A stretch of DNA of 64,000 nucleotides from Ferrovum sp. PN-J185 (GTDB lineage Bacteria; Pseudomonadota; Gammaproteobacteria; Burkholderiales; Ferrovaceae): NCBI RefSeq assembly GCF_001581925.1, contig NZ_LQZA01000001.1, positions 682,001 to 746,000 of the forward strand. Direction: 5' to 3'. Below the pieces are notes generated by a model that saw only the letters and a program-made list of their open reading frames with translations, made no database searches and was not told the origin of the DNA. Position 1 is the first letter of the stretch; the number at the start of each line of letters is the position of its first letter. Shown here piece by piece: positions 55,193 through 64,000 of the stretch. Both the position numbers and the translations under genes were made by a program.

Positions 55193-55573
55193 ATGCAGCG
55201 AACTATGCTAAAAGCAAAATTACATCGTGTAACAGTCACTCATTCTGAGCTGGGTTATGAGGGATCATGTGCAATCGATGAGGATTTATTGGACGCAGCG
55301 GATATTCGAGAATATCAACAAATTGATATTTATAATGTAAACAATGGTGATCGATTTACAACCTATGCTATTAGAGGTCAGCGTGGATCAGGAATGATTT
55401 CAGTAAATGGAGCGGCAGCAAGGAAGGCGCAAGTGGGTGACATTCTCATTATCGCTACTTATGCACAATACGACGAAGCTGAAATTGATAATCATGAGCC
55501 TGCACTAGTCTATGTTGATGAAAAAAATACGATTAAACGTAAAGGGGCAAAAATACCCCTTCAATCTGTCTAA
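55193..55573 (+). CDS. panD: Aspartate 1-decarboxylase proenzyme
   Basis: 126-residue pyruvoyl enzyme that makes beta-alanine from L-aspartate for pantothenate and CoA. The self-cleavage site G24-S25 lies in YEGSCAID, exactly as in E. coli numbering; S25 becomes the pyruvoyl group. K9, R54-type (AIRGQRGSG) and NGAAAR residues of the active site are present. Single gene between its own promoter and a terminator. PanD and NadB draw on the same substrate, aspartate. Confidence 0.96.
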   Translation: MQRTMLKAKLHRVTVTHSELGYEGSCAIDEDLLDAADIREYQQIDIYNVNNGDRFTTYAIRGQRGSGMISVNGAAARKAQVGDILIIATYAQYDEAEIDNHEPALVYVDEKNTIKRKGAKIPLQSV

Positions 55574-55602
55574 AAAAAGCGCCCAATGCTGGGCGTTTTT
55601 TT
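55572..55602. terminator. Bidirectional terminator between panD and etfA
   Basis: GCCCA and TGGGC core arms (with adjacent C-G pairs) and a 4-nt loop, with seven A before and seven T after. It serves both convergent genes and touches the etfA stop codon. Confidence 0.88.
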
Positions 55603-56536
55603 AGAGCTTACTAGTTAATTCTGGCACCACTTCGTTCAAATCCCCAACTAAACTATAGTCAGCTATAGAAAAAATAGCAGCATCAGGATCTTTGTTAATA
55701 GCAACAATACATTTTGAATTTTTCATACCAGCTAAATGCTGTATTGCTCCTGAAATACCTACTGCAATATAGAGTTGTGGCGCTATAATTTTTCCTGTTT
55801 GCCCTACCTGGTAATCATTAGGTGCATACCCTAGATCTACAGCGGCCCTTGACGCACCTAAAGCGGCGCTTAGTTTATCAGCTAGGGGTTCTAAAAGTTG
55901 ATGAAAATTCTCCTCACTACCTAGCCCTCTCCCGCCTGATACTACAATTTTTGCATTATCAAGATTAGGACGTGTTGATTCATGTAACTGTAATGCAACA
56001 CGTTGGCTTAGTTGAGGTAGAGGTGGTAGCGTTAAATGAGTGATCTCAGCGTGATTATCTTCATTACCCACAACGGCATCAAAAGCACTAATACGTACTG
56101 TTAGAGGAATGATTGCCTCAGTGACTTCAATATCAGCAATTAAACTTCCTGCGTATATAGGGCGGCTAAAATGAGTAGCATCATCAATAGCAATGACATC
56201 TGAGATTTGGGTCATATCTAATCGTGCTGCAACTCTTGGTAAAAAGTTTTTTCCAAAAGCGCTGGCAGGGGCTAGGATATGAGAATAATTAGAAGCAATT
56301 GATAAAATGATTTCTGTAATTTTTTCGGGCGACTCGTCTTCAAGTACTGGATCTTCTGCGACAATGATCTTTTTTATATTGGGTAGTTGTTTTGCTTGCG
56401 CTAAAGCATTACTTATTTGGTTACCAATAAGTAACAAGTGATTATCTCCTTGTAACTTATTAGCCGCTGTAATCAGTTGTCTAACTGAGCTTTTAAGACT
56501 ATTTTTTTCTAATTCTGCAACAATTAAATTTGTCAT
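55601..56536 (-). CDS. etfA: Electron transfer flavoprotein, alpha subunit
   Basis: 311-residue FAD-binding half of ETF. The C-terminal FAD domain has VSGGRGLGSEENF, GQTGKIIAP, YIAVGISGAIQHLAGM and AINKDPDAAIF, all diagnostic. ETF takes electrons from acyl-CoA and similar dehydrogenases and hands them to ETF:ubiquinone oxidoreductase. It follows etfB by 8 nt and ends the beta-oxidation-type operon. Confidence 0.96.
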   Translation of the reverse strand: MTNLIVAELEKNSLKSSVRQLITAANKLQGDNHLLLIGNQISNALAQAKQLPNIKKIIVAEDPVLEDESPEKITEIILSIASNYSHILAPASAFGKNFLPRVAARLDMTQISDVIAIDDATHFSRPIYAGSLIADIEVTEAIIPLTVRISAFDAVVGNEDNHAEITHLTLPPLPQLSQRVALQLHESTRPNLDNAKIVVSGGRGLGSEENFHQLLEPLADKLSAALGASRAAVDLGYAPNDYQVGQTGKIIAPQLYIAVGISGAIQHLAGMKNSKCIVAINKDPDAAIFSIADYSLVGDLNEVVPELTSKL

Positions 56537-56544
56537 GTTATTCC

Positions 56545-57297
56545 TTAACCTATTACTTTTGCGTCATTTTTTAGTTTATCAATGAGCGTATCGACACTAT
56601 CAACTTTAATACCTGCCGGACGTGGATCAGGTTCTCTTACTTTAAGAACTCGTATTTTTGGTGATATATTAATTTCAAGTGATTGAGCACTGATAGACTC
56701 TAGTGGTTTTTTCTTAGCCTTCATAATATTGGGTAAGGTAGCAAAACGTGGTTCATTTAGTCTTAAATCTGTAGTCACTACAGATGGAAGAGTTACCTGC
56801 ACAGTTTCTAGTCCACCATCAATTTCTCTAGTTACATGAAGATGATCCTGTTTTACTTCAATATTAGATGCAAACGTTGCTTGTGACCACCCTAGTAATG
56901 CTGCCAACATTTGTCCTGTTTGATTAGAATCATCGTCAATTGCTTGTTTGCCACAAATAACGAGATTAGGTTGCTCTTTGTTAATAAGTTTAGTTAAACA
57001 TTTGGCTACAGCTAAGGGTTCTAAATCTTGCTCAGTTTCAATTAAAATGGCACGATCAGCTCCGAGGGCAAGAGCGGTTCTTAGCGTATCTTGAGAACTT
57101 ACTTGACCACAGCTTACAGCGATGACTTCTGTGGCGATATTCTTTTCTTTTAAGCGAACAGCCTCTTCCAGTGCAATTTCATCAAATGGATTCATGGCCA
57201 TTTTTAAACCACTGAGTTCGACACCGGAACCATCTGATTTTGCTCTTGGTTTAATGTTGTAATCTAATACGCGTTTAACAGGAACAAGAATTTTCAT
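56545..57297 (-). CDS. etfB: Electron transfer flavoprotein, beta subunit
   Basis: 250-residue AMP-binding half of ETF, forming the heterodimer with EtfA. Landmarks are [14 protein letters not shown] at the start, [18 protein letters not shown] and the recognition segment [13 protein letters not shown], where ETF docks on its partners. The frame can be extended to a TTG at 57306, but family N-termini begin at MKILV, so the ATG at 57297 is chosen. Confidence 0.95.
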   Translation of the reverse strand: MKILVPVKRVLDYNIKPRAKSDGSGVELSGLKMAMNPFDEIALEEAVRLKEKNIATEVIAVSCGQVSSQDTLRTALALGADRAILIETEQDLEPLAVAKCLTKLINKEQPNLVICGKQAIDDDSNQTGQMLAALLGWSQATFASNIEVKQDHLHVTREIDGGLETVQVTLPSVVTTDLRLNEPRFATLPNIMKAKKKPLESISAQSLEINISPKIRVLKVREPDPRPAGIKVDSVDTLIDKLKNDAKVIG

Positions 57298-57329
57298 ACC
57301 TTTCAATCTCTATAAAAATAATACAAAGT

Positions 57330-58520
57330 TTATACTCTTTCAAATAAAGCAGCGATTCCCTGCCCCATGCCAACACAAAGCGTTACCAATCCATAGCGTC
57401 CCTTAATCCTTCTTAATCCGTGGATAAGAGATGTTGCTCTTATTGCTCCTGTAGCACCAAGTGGATGACCCAATGCAATGGCGCTTCCTTGCGGATTGAG
57501 TTTATCAGCATCAAATTGACAGGTTTTTTGGACTGCTAATACTTGTGCTGCAAAAGCTTCATTCAGCTCAATCCAATCTAATTCATTACGATTAATGCCA
57601 TGACGGTGCAATAGTGGTGGTACAGCTTCCACAGGTCCAATACCCATAATATGAGGAGGGACTCCTGTTGTGTGAAAGCCAATAATACGCGCTAAAGGGG
57701 TGAGGTTATGCTCTTGTAAAGCTGTTTCATTGGCAAGTAATAACATTGCTGCCCCATCAGATAGCGGGCTACTGTTTCCAGCAGTAACGCTCCCCTTTAC
57801 ATCGAATACTGGTTTAAGGCGAGATAAACTTTCTAAAGTTGAATCAGCACGTGGGCATTCATCTTTTGTTACGGTCAGATTATCATTGCTCAAAGTTAAA
57901 TTGACTAAATCTAATTGTTGTTGTCGTACAGACAGCGGAATGATTTCTTCTTCAAAGTAACCTAACTGTTGAGCATTAACTGCTCTGTGATGCGATGTAA
58001 GAGCATATTGGTCTTGTTCATCTCGAGAAATTTGCCACTGTTTAGCCAAGTTCTCTGCGGTTTGCCCCATTCCTAAAGCCAATGTTCTCCCTGTTGGATC
58101 AAGTAAAAAGTCTGGATTTAAGGTTGAGCGGAATCCTCCCATTGGTACACGACTCATTGACTCAACCCCCCCTGCTAAAATCATTTTAGCGCTACCAACT
58201 GCAATTTTTTGATAGGCTAATTCTATGGCGCTTAATCCTGAAGCACAAAATCGGTTGAGTGTCATCCCAGCAACTGAAGTTGGTAGATCACTCATTAATG
58301 AGACAATCCGTGCAAGATTTAATCCCTGCTCTCCCTCAGGCATAGCGCAACCTAAGATGAGGTCATTGATGGTAGAGTAATCAAAATGCGGTAGACTATT
58401 TAATAACCCTTTTGTTACTTGTGAAATAATATCGTCTGCACGAATAGAACTCAATTGTCCTTTAGGTGCTCGACCCACAGCAGAACGTTTGGCTGCGACT
58501 ACAAATACATCGTTTTTCAT
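57330..58520 (-). CDS. Acetyl-CoA acyltransferase (thiolase), FadA/FadI-like
   Basis: 396-residue thiolase. The acylated cysteine is C92 in NRFCASGLSA; the His in NEAFAAQVLA, the GHPLGATG loop and the second Cys in CVGMGQG complete the active site. It cleaves 3-ketoacyl-CoA to acetyl-CoA and a shorter acyl-CoA. One base separates it from the multifunctional enzyme gene upstream, with which it should cooperate in beta-oxidation. Confidence 0.94.
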   Translation of the reverse strand: MKNDVFVVAAKRSAVGRAPKGQLSSIRADDIISQVTKGLLNSLPHFDYSTINDLILGCAMPEGEQGLNLARIVSLMSDLPTSVAGMTLNRFCASGLSAIELAYQKIAVGSAKMILAGGVESMSRVPMGGFRSTLNPDFLLDPTGRTLALGMGQTAENLAKQWQISRDEQDQYALTSHHRAVNAQQLGYFEEEIIPLSVRQQQLDLVNLTLSNDNLTVTKDECPRADSTLESLSRLKPVFDVKGSVTAGNSSPLSDGAAMLLLANETALQEHNLTPLARIIGFHTTGVPPHIMGIGPVEAVPPLLHRHGINRNELDWIELNEAFAAQVLAVQKTCQFDADKLNPQGSAIALGHPLGATGAIRATSLIHGLRRIKGRYGLVTLCVGMGQGIAALFERV

Positions 58521-58521
58521 A

Positions 58522-60909
58522 TTAGTTTTTTAGTGGTTTTCCAGTTTCTAGGATGGCTTTGATACGGTCTCTGGTTTTTTCATAACCCATTAGACTAACA
58601 AAGTGTTCTCTTTCTAATTTTAGACACCAGTCTTCATTTATAGCGCTTCCAGTATCGACCTCTCCGCCACACATGACTTGAGCTACCGCTTCACCAATAA
58701 TGGCATCGTGTTCACTCATCAGCCCTGCTTGTTGCCATTGAATAATTAATTGTCTCAATACAGCTAATCCATCTTTACCCATTGCAGGAAAGGTGGATTT
58801 TATAGGTGGGCGGTAACAGCTATTCGCCATGGCTTGAGCATTTTCTATAGCCACAAAAAGTAACTCTTTTACATTTGGTACTAAGATATCTCCACTCTGA
58901 CAATACCCCATCTGCCATGCTTCACGTGCACTATTAGTTACCTGAGAAAACATAACTTGTTTGTAGAATTGTTGTAAAAGTGGTAGTGATTCTCTTGCAT
59001 TTCCTAGTTGTTGTGCTTTTTCCCCACATAGTCTGGCCAGGGTGGTCAAGCCACCTGCACCTGGTAATAATCCTACTTTTACCTCAACCAGTCCCACATT
59101 GGTCTCAAAATGAACTACTCGCCTATCAACATGTAAGAATGTTTCACAGCCACCGCCGAGCGCGTAACCAGCCACAGCTGCAACAGTTGGAATCGTGCTA
59201 TAGCGAAGATGTTGCATGGTTCGTTGAAAGATTTTTTCTTCTCTCATTAATCCATCAGTACCCTGTGATGAAAAGACGTCAAGAAAACCTTTTAGATCCC
59301 CACCTGCTGAAAAAGGTGTTTCTGGAGCCCAAATAACCATCCCAGAAAAATTATCTTCAGCCTCAGTCACTGCTCTATCTAATGACTCTAATGCCCCTGT
59401 GTTAAAGGTATGCATTTTGGTTTTTAGTGTGGCGATGAGAATATTATTATCAATAGTCCACGCTCTCAGTTCATCAGTTTCAAATACAGTAGTACCTAAT
59501 TGAATGGATTTATTTATATTTGATGACACTTTTTCAGGGAAATATTGACGTTGATAAACAGGTAACTGGCTATAAGGTACATAACGATTTTGATGGGCAC
59601 TCCATGATTCATTCTCTTTATGCACGCCTTCTCTACCATCAAATACCCAATCAGGTAATGGCTCATTTGATAGAGCAGTACCCAAATCAATATCCTCTTT
59701 TATGAGTTGTGCTATTGTTTGCCAACCTGCTTGTTGCCATATCTCAAAAGGACCCTCTTTCCATCCAAAACCCCAGCGTAAAGCAAAGTCGATATCTCGT
59801 GCAGTATCAGCAATATCTTTTAAATGAATAGCACAATAATGGAATATATCCCTATAAATTGCCCAAATAAATTGAGCTTGAGGATCATCACTGTGTTTAG
59901 CCGCATGTAATCGCTCAACCCAAGTGAGTTGTAATATCTTTTGAACAGTATCATTGGCTTTATCGCCACTTGCTACATAATTCATTGTATTAGGATCAAG
60001 CTTAAGAATAGCTTTTCCGTCTTTTTTATAAAATCCTTCACCTGATTTTGCGCCAAACGCTCCTTTAGTAATAAGTTTTTCAACTAAATCAGGCGTAGCA
60101 TAGTGCCTATGAAAGGAATCATTTGGTAAATAATCTTGTAACGTTTTAACAACATGCATAAGTGTATCAAGACCAACTACATCAGCTGTCCGATAGGTGG
60201 CAGAACTCGCACGACCAATTTTTTTACCAGTAATATCATCAACAATATCAATGGCAAGGTTATATTTTTTTGCTTCAATTAAGGTAAATAACATATTAGC
60301 CACACCAACTCTATTGGCTATAAAGTTAGGTGTGTCCTTTGCGCGAACCACTGATTTACCTAAGTAGGTAGTGATAAATGTCTCGAGTTCATCTAGCAAA
60401 GTACTATCTGTTGTATCGGTAGCGATTAATTCAACCAAATCCATATAGCGAGGTGGATTAAAAAAGTGAATACCACAGAAACGAGCACGTCTTTCAATGG
60501 GTAATTGATCAGCTAGTGTTGTTAGTGATAATCCTGAAGTATTGGATGCAAGGACAGCATGTTGCGCTAAATGTGGCACAACAGTTTTATATAAACTAAT
60601 TTTCCATTCTAATTTTTCACCAATTGCTTCAATGACCAAATCACAGTCTGCGAGATAGTGAGCATGATCCTCATAATTCAATGGCGTAATAAATTGTGTA
60701 ACTGTGTTATCTCCTAAAGGAGTTGGTTTGATTTTCTTTAGATGCTCTATTGCTTTAATCGTAATGTCATTTTTATTATTGGATGTATTACTTGCCAGAT
60801 CAAATAAATATACCGGAATATTGAGGTTGCAACACTGTGCAGCAATTTGCGCCCCCATTACTCCAGCGCCTAACACAGCCACTCGTTTAATTACTAGATT
60901 TTTAGACAT
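58522..60909 (-). CDS. 3-hydroxyacyl-CoA dehydrogenase / enoyl-CoA hydratase, FadN-like
   Basis: 795-residue two-function enzyme. The NAD-binding motif GAGVMG (14-19) opens the dehydrogenase, whose family stretches FCGIHFFNPPRYMDLVELI and DTPNFIANRVGVANM follow. The crotonase-type hydratase is at the C-terminus (about 470-790; GGDLKGFLDV, GYALGGGCE, VEVKVGLLPGAGG). This order is the reverse of E. coli FadB and like FadN. It carries out two middle steps of fatty acid beta-oxidation. No acyl-CoA dehydrogenase or acyl-CoA ligase lies in the window. Confidence 0.93.
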   Translation of the reverse strand: MSKNLVIKRVAVLGAGVMGAQIAAQCCNLNIPVYLFDLASNTSNNKNDITIKAIEHLKKIKPTPLGDNTVTQFITPLNYEDHAHYLADCDLVIEAIGEKLEWKISLYKTVVPHLAQHAVLASNTSGLSLTTLADQLPIERRARFCGIHFFNPPRYMDLVELIATDTTDSTLLDELETFITTYLGKSVVRAKDTPNFIANRVGVANMLFTLIEAKKYNLAIDIVDDITGKKIGRASSATYRTADVVGLDTLMHVVKTLQDYLPNDSFHRHYATPDLVEKLITKGAFGAKSGEGFYKKDGKAILKLDPNTMNYVASGDKANDTVQKILQLTWVERLHAAKHSDDPQAQFIWAIYRDIFHYCAIHLKDIADTARDIDFALRWGFGWKEGPFEIWQQAGWQTIAQLIKEDIDLGTALSNEPLPDWVFDGREGVHKENESWSAHQNRYVPYSQLPVYQRQYFPEKVSSNINKSIQLGTTVFETDELRAWTIDNNILIATLKTKMHTFNTGALESLDRAVTEAEDNFSGMVIWAPETPFSAGGDLKGFLDVFSSQGTDGLMREEKIFQRTMQHLRYSTIPTVAAVAGYALGGGCETFLHVDRRVVHFETNVGLVEVKVGLLPGAGGLTTLARLCGEKAQQLGNARESLPLLQQFYKQVMFSQVTNSAREAWQMGYCQSGDILVPNVKELLFVAIENAQAMANSCYRPPIKSTFPAMGKDGLAVLRQLIIQWQQAGLMSEHDAIIGEAVAQVMCGGEVDTGSAINEDWCLKLEREHFVSLMGYEKTRDRIKAILETGKPLKN

Positions 60910-60926
60910 AGTTTTCCTGAAGAGTT

Positions 60927-62003
60927 TTATTCTATTGCATCAACGATTGCTTGCCCCATTTGATGGGTTGTGGCATTACCGCCTAAATCTGGTGTTTTGG
61001 GACCACTTAGCAAAACCTTTTCAATTGCACGCATAATAGAGTCGTGTGCATTTTTATAACGTTGCTCAGAGCCTAAAAAGTCTAGCATAAGCGCACCTGA
61101 CCAAATCATGGCAACAGGATTTGCTATACCCAGTCCAAATATATCAGGAGCTGATCCGTGAACGGGTTCAAATAAAGACGGAAATTGTCGCTCAGGATTT
61201 AGGCTTGCAGATGGAGCAATACCAATTGTACCTGTGCAGGCGGGACCAAGATCGGACAGAATATCTCCAAAGAGGTTTGATGCAACCACTACATTAAAGC
61301 GCTCAGGACTTAGCACAAAGCGTGCTGTCAAAATATCTATGTGATATTTATCCCACTTAATATCAGGATAATGTTTAGCTATTTCCTCTACACGTTGATC
61401 CCAATAAGGCATGCTGATTGATATACCATTGGATTTAGTTGCTGAGGTTAGATGTTTTTTGGGAGTACGTTGCGCGAGTTCAAAGGCGAATTTCAACACT
61501 CTATCCACACCATGTCTTGAAAAGACGGACTCTTGAACAACAACCTCCCTGTCTGTATTGGGGAACATAATGCCACCAATGGATGAATATTCGCCCTCAG
61601 TATTTTCTCTAACTACCCAAAAATCGATATCTCCGGGTTTTTTCCCTGCTAAGGGTGATGTAATCCCTGGCATAAGCCTTACTGGGCGTAAATTAATATA
61701 CTGATCAAATTCACGACGAAATTGGATTAATGAGCCCCATAAAGAAACATGGTCTGGTACAACAGCAGGCCATCCTACAGCACCAAAATAAATTGCCTCA
61801 ACTGTTTCTAGTTCACTCTTCCAATGATCAGGCATCATCTTGCCATGTTTAGAATAGTACTCTTGGCAGGCCCAATCAAAAGGTGTAAATTTTATATTTA
61901 TTTGATGGAGTTTGGCTGCTTTTGAAACGGCATTTAATCCCTCAGGCATGACCTCTTGGCCAATACCGTCGCCAGGAATGACTGCAATGTGATGTTCTTT
62001 CAT
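60927..62003 (-). CDS. Tartrate dehydrogenase / D-malate dehydrogenase-like
   Basis: 358-residue NAD-dependent beta-decarboxylating dehydrogenase of the isopropylmalate/isocitrate family. It has AVIPGDGIGQEV at the start, RREFDQYINLRPVRLMPG, WVVRENTEGEYSSIGG, SNLFGDILSDLGP and EPVHGSAPDIFG. The PGITSPLAGKKPGDID stretch favours tartrate/D-malate dehydrogenase over LeuB. The frame runs back to a TTG at 62015, but the ATG at 62003 matches family starts. It precedes the FadN-like gene by 17 nt, an odd neighbour for beta-oxidation unless the operon handles a special acid. Confidence 0.85.
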   Translation of the reverse strand: MKEHHIAVIPGDGIGQEVMPEGLNAVSKAAKLHQINIKFTPFDWACQEYYSKHGKMMPDHWKSELETVEAIYFGAVGWPAVVPDHVSLWGSLIQFRREFDQYINLRPVRLMPGITSPLAGKKPGDIDFWVVRENTEGEYSSIGGIMFPNTDREVVVQESVFSRHGVDRVLKFAFELAQRTPKKHLTSATKSNGISISMPYWDQRVEEIAKHYPDIKWDKYHIDILTARFVLSPERFNVVVASNLFGDILSDLGPACTGTIGIAPSASLNPERQFPSLFEPVHGSAPDIFGLGIANPVAMIWSGALMLDFLGSEQRYKNAHDSIMRAIEKVLLSGPKTPDLGGNATTHQMGQAIVDAIE

Positions 62004-62136
62004 ACAATTGAGCAATAAATTGACATAATCTATTAGTTTAACTCAATGTATGATGGAAAATAAGTATAAAAAAGAATAAATAAATAATTATAAGGTATTA
62101 AAAACACAGACTATTTTTTACCACAAGGAGGAAAGC

Positions 62137-63657
62137 ATGTCTCAAATAACAATAAACGGCATCACAGTTGATAATCCCTTTAAAGCTCGTTACGAAAACT
62201 TTATTGGTGGCCAATGGGTTTCACCTGTAGATGGTCAATATTTTTCAAATATTACTCCCATTACTAACCAGCATTTATGTGATATCCCTCGATCTAATAG
62301 TAAAGATATTGAGCTGGCTTTGGATGCAGCACATAAGGCAAAAGATGCTTGGGGTAAGACATCGACCACTGATCGAGCAAATATATTATTAAAAATTGCT
62401 GATCGAATTGAGCAAAATCTAAAAACAATAGCCACTGCGGAAACTTTGGATAACGGTAAGCCGATACGTGAGACTATGGCAGCAGATATCCCTCTTACTA
62501 TTGACCACTTTCGCTATTTTGCGAGTTGTGTAAGAAGTGAAGAAGGTGGGATTTCTGAAATAGATCACGAGACATACGCCTATCACTTTAAAGAGCCATT
62601 AGGTGTTGTTGGCCAAATCATCCCATGGAACTTCCCAATTCTTATGGCTGCTTGGAAGTTAGCACCGGCACTGGCAGCTGGGAATTGCGTGGTCATTAAA
62701 CCTGCAGAGCAAACTCCTGCATCAATACTAGTAGTAATGGAATTAATCGCTGATTTATTACCACCAGGTGTACTCAATATTGTAAATGGATATGGTTTAG
62801 AGGCAGGAAAACCTTTGGCCTCTAACCCACGTATTGCAAAAATCGCCTTCACTGGTGAAACCACTACGGGTCGACTCATTATGCAATATGCATCACAAAA
62901 TCTTATTCCTGTTACTTTAGAGTTAGGAGGCAAAAGCCCTAATGTGTTTTTTGCCGATATTATGGACAAAGACGATGCCTTTTTTGATAAATGCTTAGAA
63001 GGTTTCGCCATGTTCGCTTTAAATCAAGGCGAAGTCTGTACATGCCCTTCTCGTGCTTTAATACAGGAATCTATTTATGATAAATTTATTGAGCGCACTG
63101 TAAAACGTGTGGCTGCTATCAAAATGGGTAATCCATTAGACCCCTCTACAATGATCGGTGCACAAGCATCCAGTGAACAGCTTGAGAAAATCTTATCCTA
63201 CATTTCATTAGGAAAAACGGAAGGCGCTCAATGTCTAATCGGTGGTGAACAACAACACCATGAGGGAGATTTATCATCGGGTTTTTATGTGAAGCCCACT
63301 GTCTTTAAGGGACATAATAAAATGCGTCTATTCCAGGAAGAAATCTTTGGTCCTGTTTTGTCTGTGACTACATTTAAAGATGAAGCTGAGGCATTGCAGA
63401 TTGCGAATGACACATTATACGGCTTAGGGGCTGGTGTATGGAGTCGTGATGGTAATACCGCCTTTAGAATGGGTCGTGCAATCAAGGCTGGTCGAGTATG
63501 GACTAATTGTTATCATTTATACCCAGCACATGCCGCTTTTGGTGGTTATAAGCAGTCTGGAATTGGCCGAGAAAACCATAAAATGATGTTGGATCATTAC
63601 CAACAAACCAAAAACCTCTTGGTTTCCTATTCACCAAATGCGTTAGGCTTTTTCTAA
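62137..63657 (+). CDS. NAD-dependent aldehyde dehydrogenase, AldB/ExaC-like
   Basis: 506-residue aldehyde dehydrogenase. The catalytic Cys is C301 in NQGEVCTC, the general-base Glu is in LELGGKSPN, and the cofactor loop FTGETTTG and PWNFP segment are intact. The doubled Cys (VCTC) and the N-terminus [17 protein letters not shown] are typical of acetaldehyde dehydrogenases of the ExaC/AcoD group. These commonly stand next to a DUF779 gene, as here. A strong AAGGAGG site precedes the ATG. Divergent from the tartrate dehydrogenase-like gene. Confidence 0.93.
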   Translation: MSQITINGITVDNPFKARYENFIGGQWVSPVDGQYFSNITPITNQHLCDIPRSNSKDIELALDAAHKAKDAWGKTSTTDRANILLKIADRIEQNLKTIATAETLDNGKPIRETMAADIPLTIDHFRYFASCVRSEEGGISEIDHETYAYHFKEPLGVVGQIIPWNFPILMAAWKLAPALAAGNCVVIKPAEQTPASILVVMELIADLLPPGVLNIVNGYGLEAGKPLASNPRIAKIAFTGETTTGRLIMQYASQNLIPVTLELGGKSPNVFFADIMDKDDAFFDKCLEGFAMFALNQGEVCTCPSRALIQESIYDKFIERTVKRVAAIKMGNPLDPSTMIGAQASSEQLEKILSYISLGKTEGAQCLIGGEQQHHEGDLSSGFYVKPTVFKGHNKMRLFQEEIFGPVLSVTTFKDEAEALQIANDTLYGLGAGVWSRDGNTAFRMGRAIKAGRVWTNCYHLYPAHAAFGGYKQSGIGRENHKMMLDHYQQTKNLLVSYSPNALGFF

Positions 63658-63669
63658 TTTAATCCTTAA

Positions 63670-63695
63670 AAAGGAGCGTTCTCTTACGCTCCTTT
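63670..63695 (+). terminator. Hairpin between aldehyde dehydrogenase and DUF779 genes
   Basis: Perfect 9-bp arms AAAGGAGCG and CGCTCCTTT with an 8-nt loop, then only a short T stretch. It probably attenuates rather than stops transcription into the DUF779 gene. Confidence 0.55.
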
Positions 63696-63722
63696 CTTAT
63701 TCCTTTAGAGAAAGGTGTAAAG

Positions 63723-64000
63723 ATGAGTGATGTATCAAGAGTATCTGCTACTGAGGCAGCTTTATCTGTGATTGAAGAGTTGAAAAAAGTACACGGTAAT
63801 GAATTGCTATTTCATCAATCTGGTGGATGTTGTGATGGTAGTGCTCCTATGATTTTTCCACAAAGTGAATTTTTAGTGGGTGACTCAGATATAAAATTAG
63901 GTGAAATTGGTGGTATTCCTTTTTACATGCATCGAAGTCAATTTGAATATTGGCAACATACTCACTTAATTATTGATGCAATTAAGGGTAATGGTGGTAT
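63723..64000 (+). CDS. DUF779 family protein, cut by the window end
   Basis: 92 complete codons are visible from ATG 63723 (GAAAGG lies upstream) and the frame is open at the edge. The conserved FHQSGGCCDGSAPMIFP with its double cysteine and the FYMHRSQFEYWQHTHLIID stretch identify DUF779, a small protein almost always encoded beside acetaldehyde-type aldehyde dehydrogenases. Its role is unproven; a metal or redox helper function is a guess from the Cys-Cys motif. Confidence 0.9.
   Translation, partial: MSDVSRVSATEAALSVIEELKKVHGNELLFHQSGGCCDGSAPMIFPQSEFLVGDSDIKLGEIGGIPFYMHRSQFEYWQHTHLIIDAIKGNGG

Noticed and set aside
62583-63011. 142-codon minus-strand frame inside the aldehyde dehydrogenase gene
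   Set aside because: Antisense to the catalytic region of a clear gene, with no recognisable features of its own.
1-64000. CRISPR arrays, insertion sequences, prophage genes, rRNA
   Set aside because: I saw no regularly spaced repeats, transposase motifs, phage structural genes or rRNA sequence in the window.

Overview
The window reads as chromosome of an AT-rich Gram-negative proteobacterium. Two NodT-type outer-membrane factors with RND pumps, outer-membrane lipoproteins, an MlaF-like ATPase and a Tat substrate all point to a double membrane. The form of fpr, ettA, the NAD genes and the slyB-like gene looks betaproteobacterial to me, but I cannot name a genus. Nearly every gene is intact, and I see no phage, transposase, CRISPR array or rRNA.

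Layout. 1-4.3 kb: the end of an outer-membrane factor gene, then an RND adaptor and pump. 4.3-5.1 kb: fpr, convergent. 5.2-8.3 kb: bioF-bioA-bioD, overlapping. 8.3-10.8 kb: a sodium:solute symporter and a Tat-exported fumarylacetoacetase-fold protein, closed by a terminator. 10.9-15.8 kb: a very AT-rich cluster of an orphan CpaC-type secretin, a membrane GGDEF protein, a processive GT2 glycosyltransferase, a YaiO-like beta-barrel protein and a small heat-shock protein. 15.9-17.1 kb: an MFS exporter. 17.2-19.7 kb: a bufferin-type RiPP operon (precursor, MNIO/DUF692 enzyme, DUF2063 partner, DoxX). 19.7-22.1 kb: a c-type cytochrome divergent from arsR-arsC-acr3. 22.2-23.5 kb: an RHH protein, about 760 bp without a gene, and tRNA-Asn. 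23.6-26.8 kb: aromatic/aspartate aminotransferase and uvrB.

26.9-40.7 kb is a long minus-strand run: an MlaF-like ATPase, mdtA-mdtB-mdtC-like pump genes, an outer-membrane factor, nadE, nudC and a GlcD-like flavoprotein. 41-45 kb: a 1386-residue SNF2 helicase, more GC-rich than its surroundings. 45-48.5 kb: ettA, a slyB-like lipoprotein and an unknown lipoprotein. 48.7-51.4 kb: rmlB-rmlA and an orphan response regulator. 51.5-55.6 kb: nadB, nadA-nadC and panD. 55.6-62 kb: a minus-strand run of tartrate/malate dehydrogenase-like, FadN-like, thiolase and etfB-etfA genes. 62.1-64 kb: aldehyde dehydrogenase and a DUF779 gene cut by the window edge.

Themes. Export and metal/toxin defence recur: two RND systems, arsenite efflux and copper-type bufferin. 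NAD supply is strongly represented: nadB, nadA and nadC for de novo synthesis, nadE for the last step and nudC for turnover. The best candidate for something undescribed is the secretin-GGDEF-GT2-YaiO cluster at 10.9-15.3 kb, which looks like a c-di-GMP-linked polysaccharide synthesis and export locus with an unusual outer-membrane partner. The best regulatory finding is a perfect 20-bp-arm palindrome over the arsR -10 box and start codon, where the predicted transcript would be leaderless.
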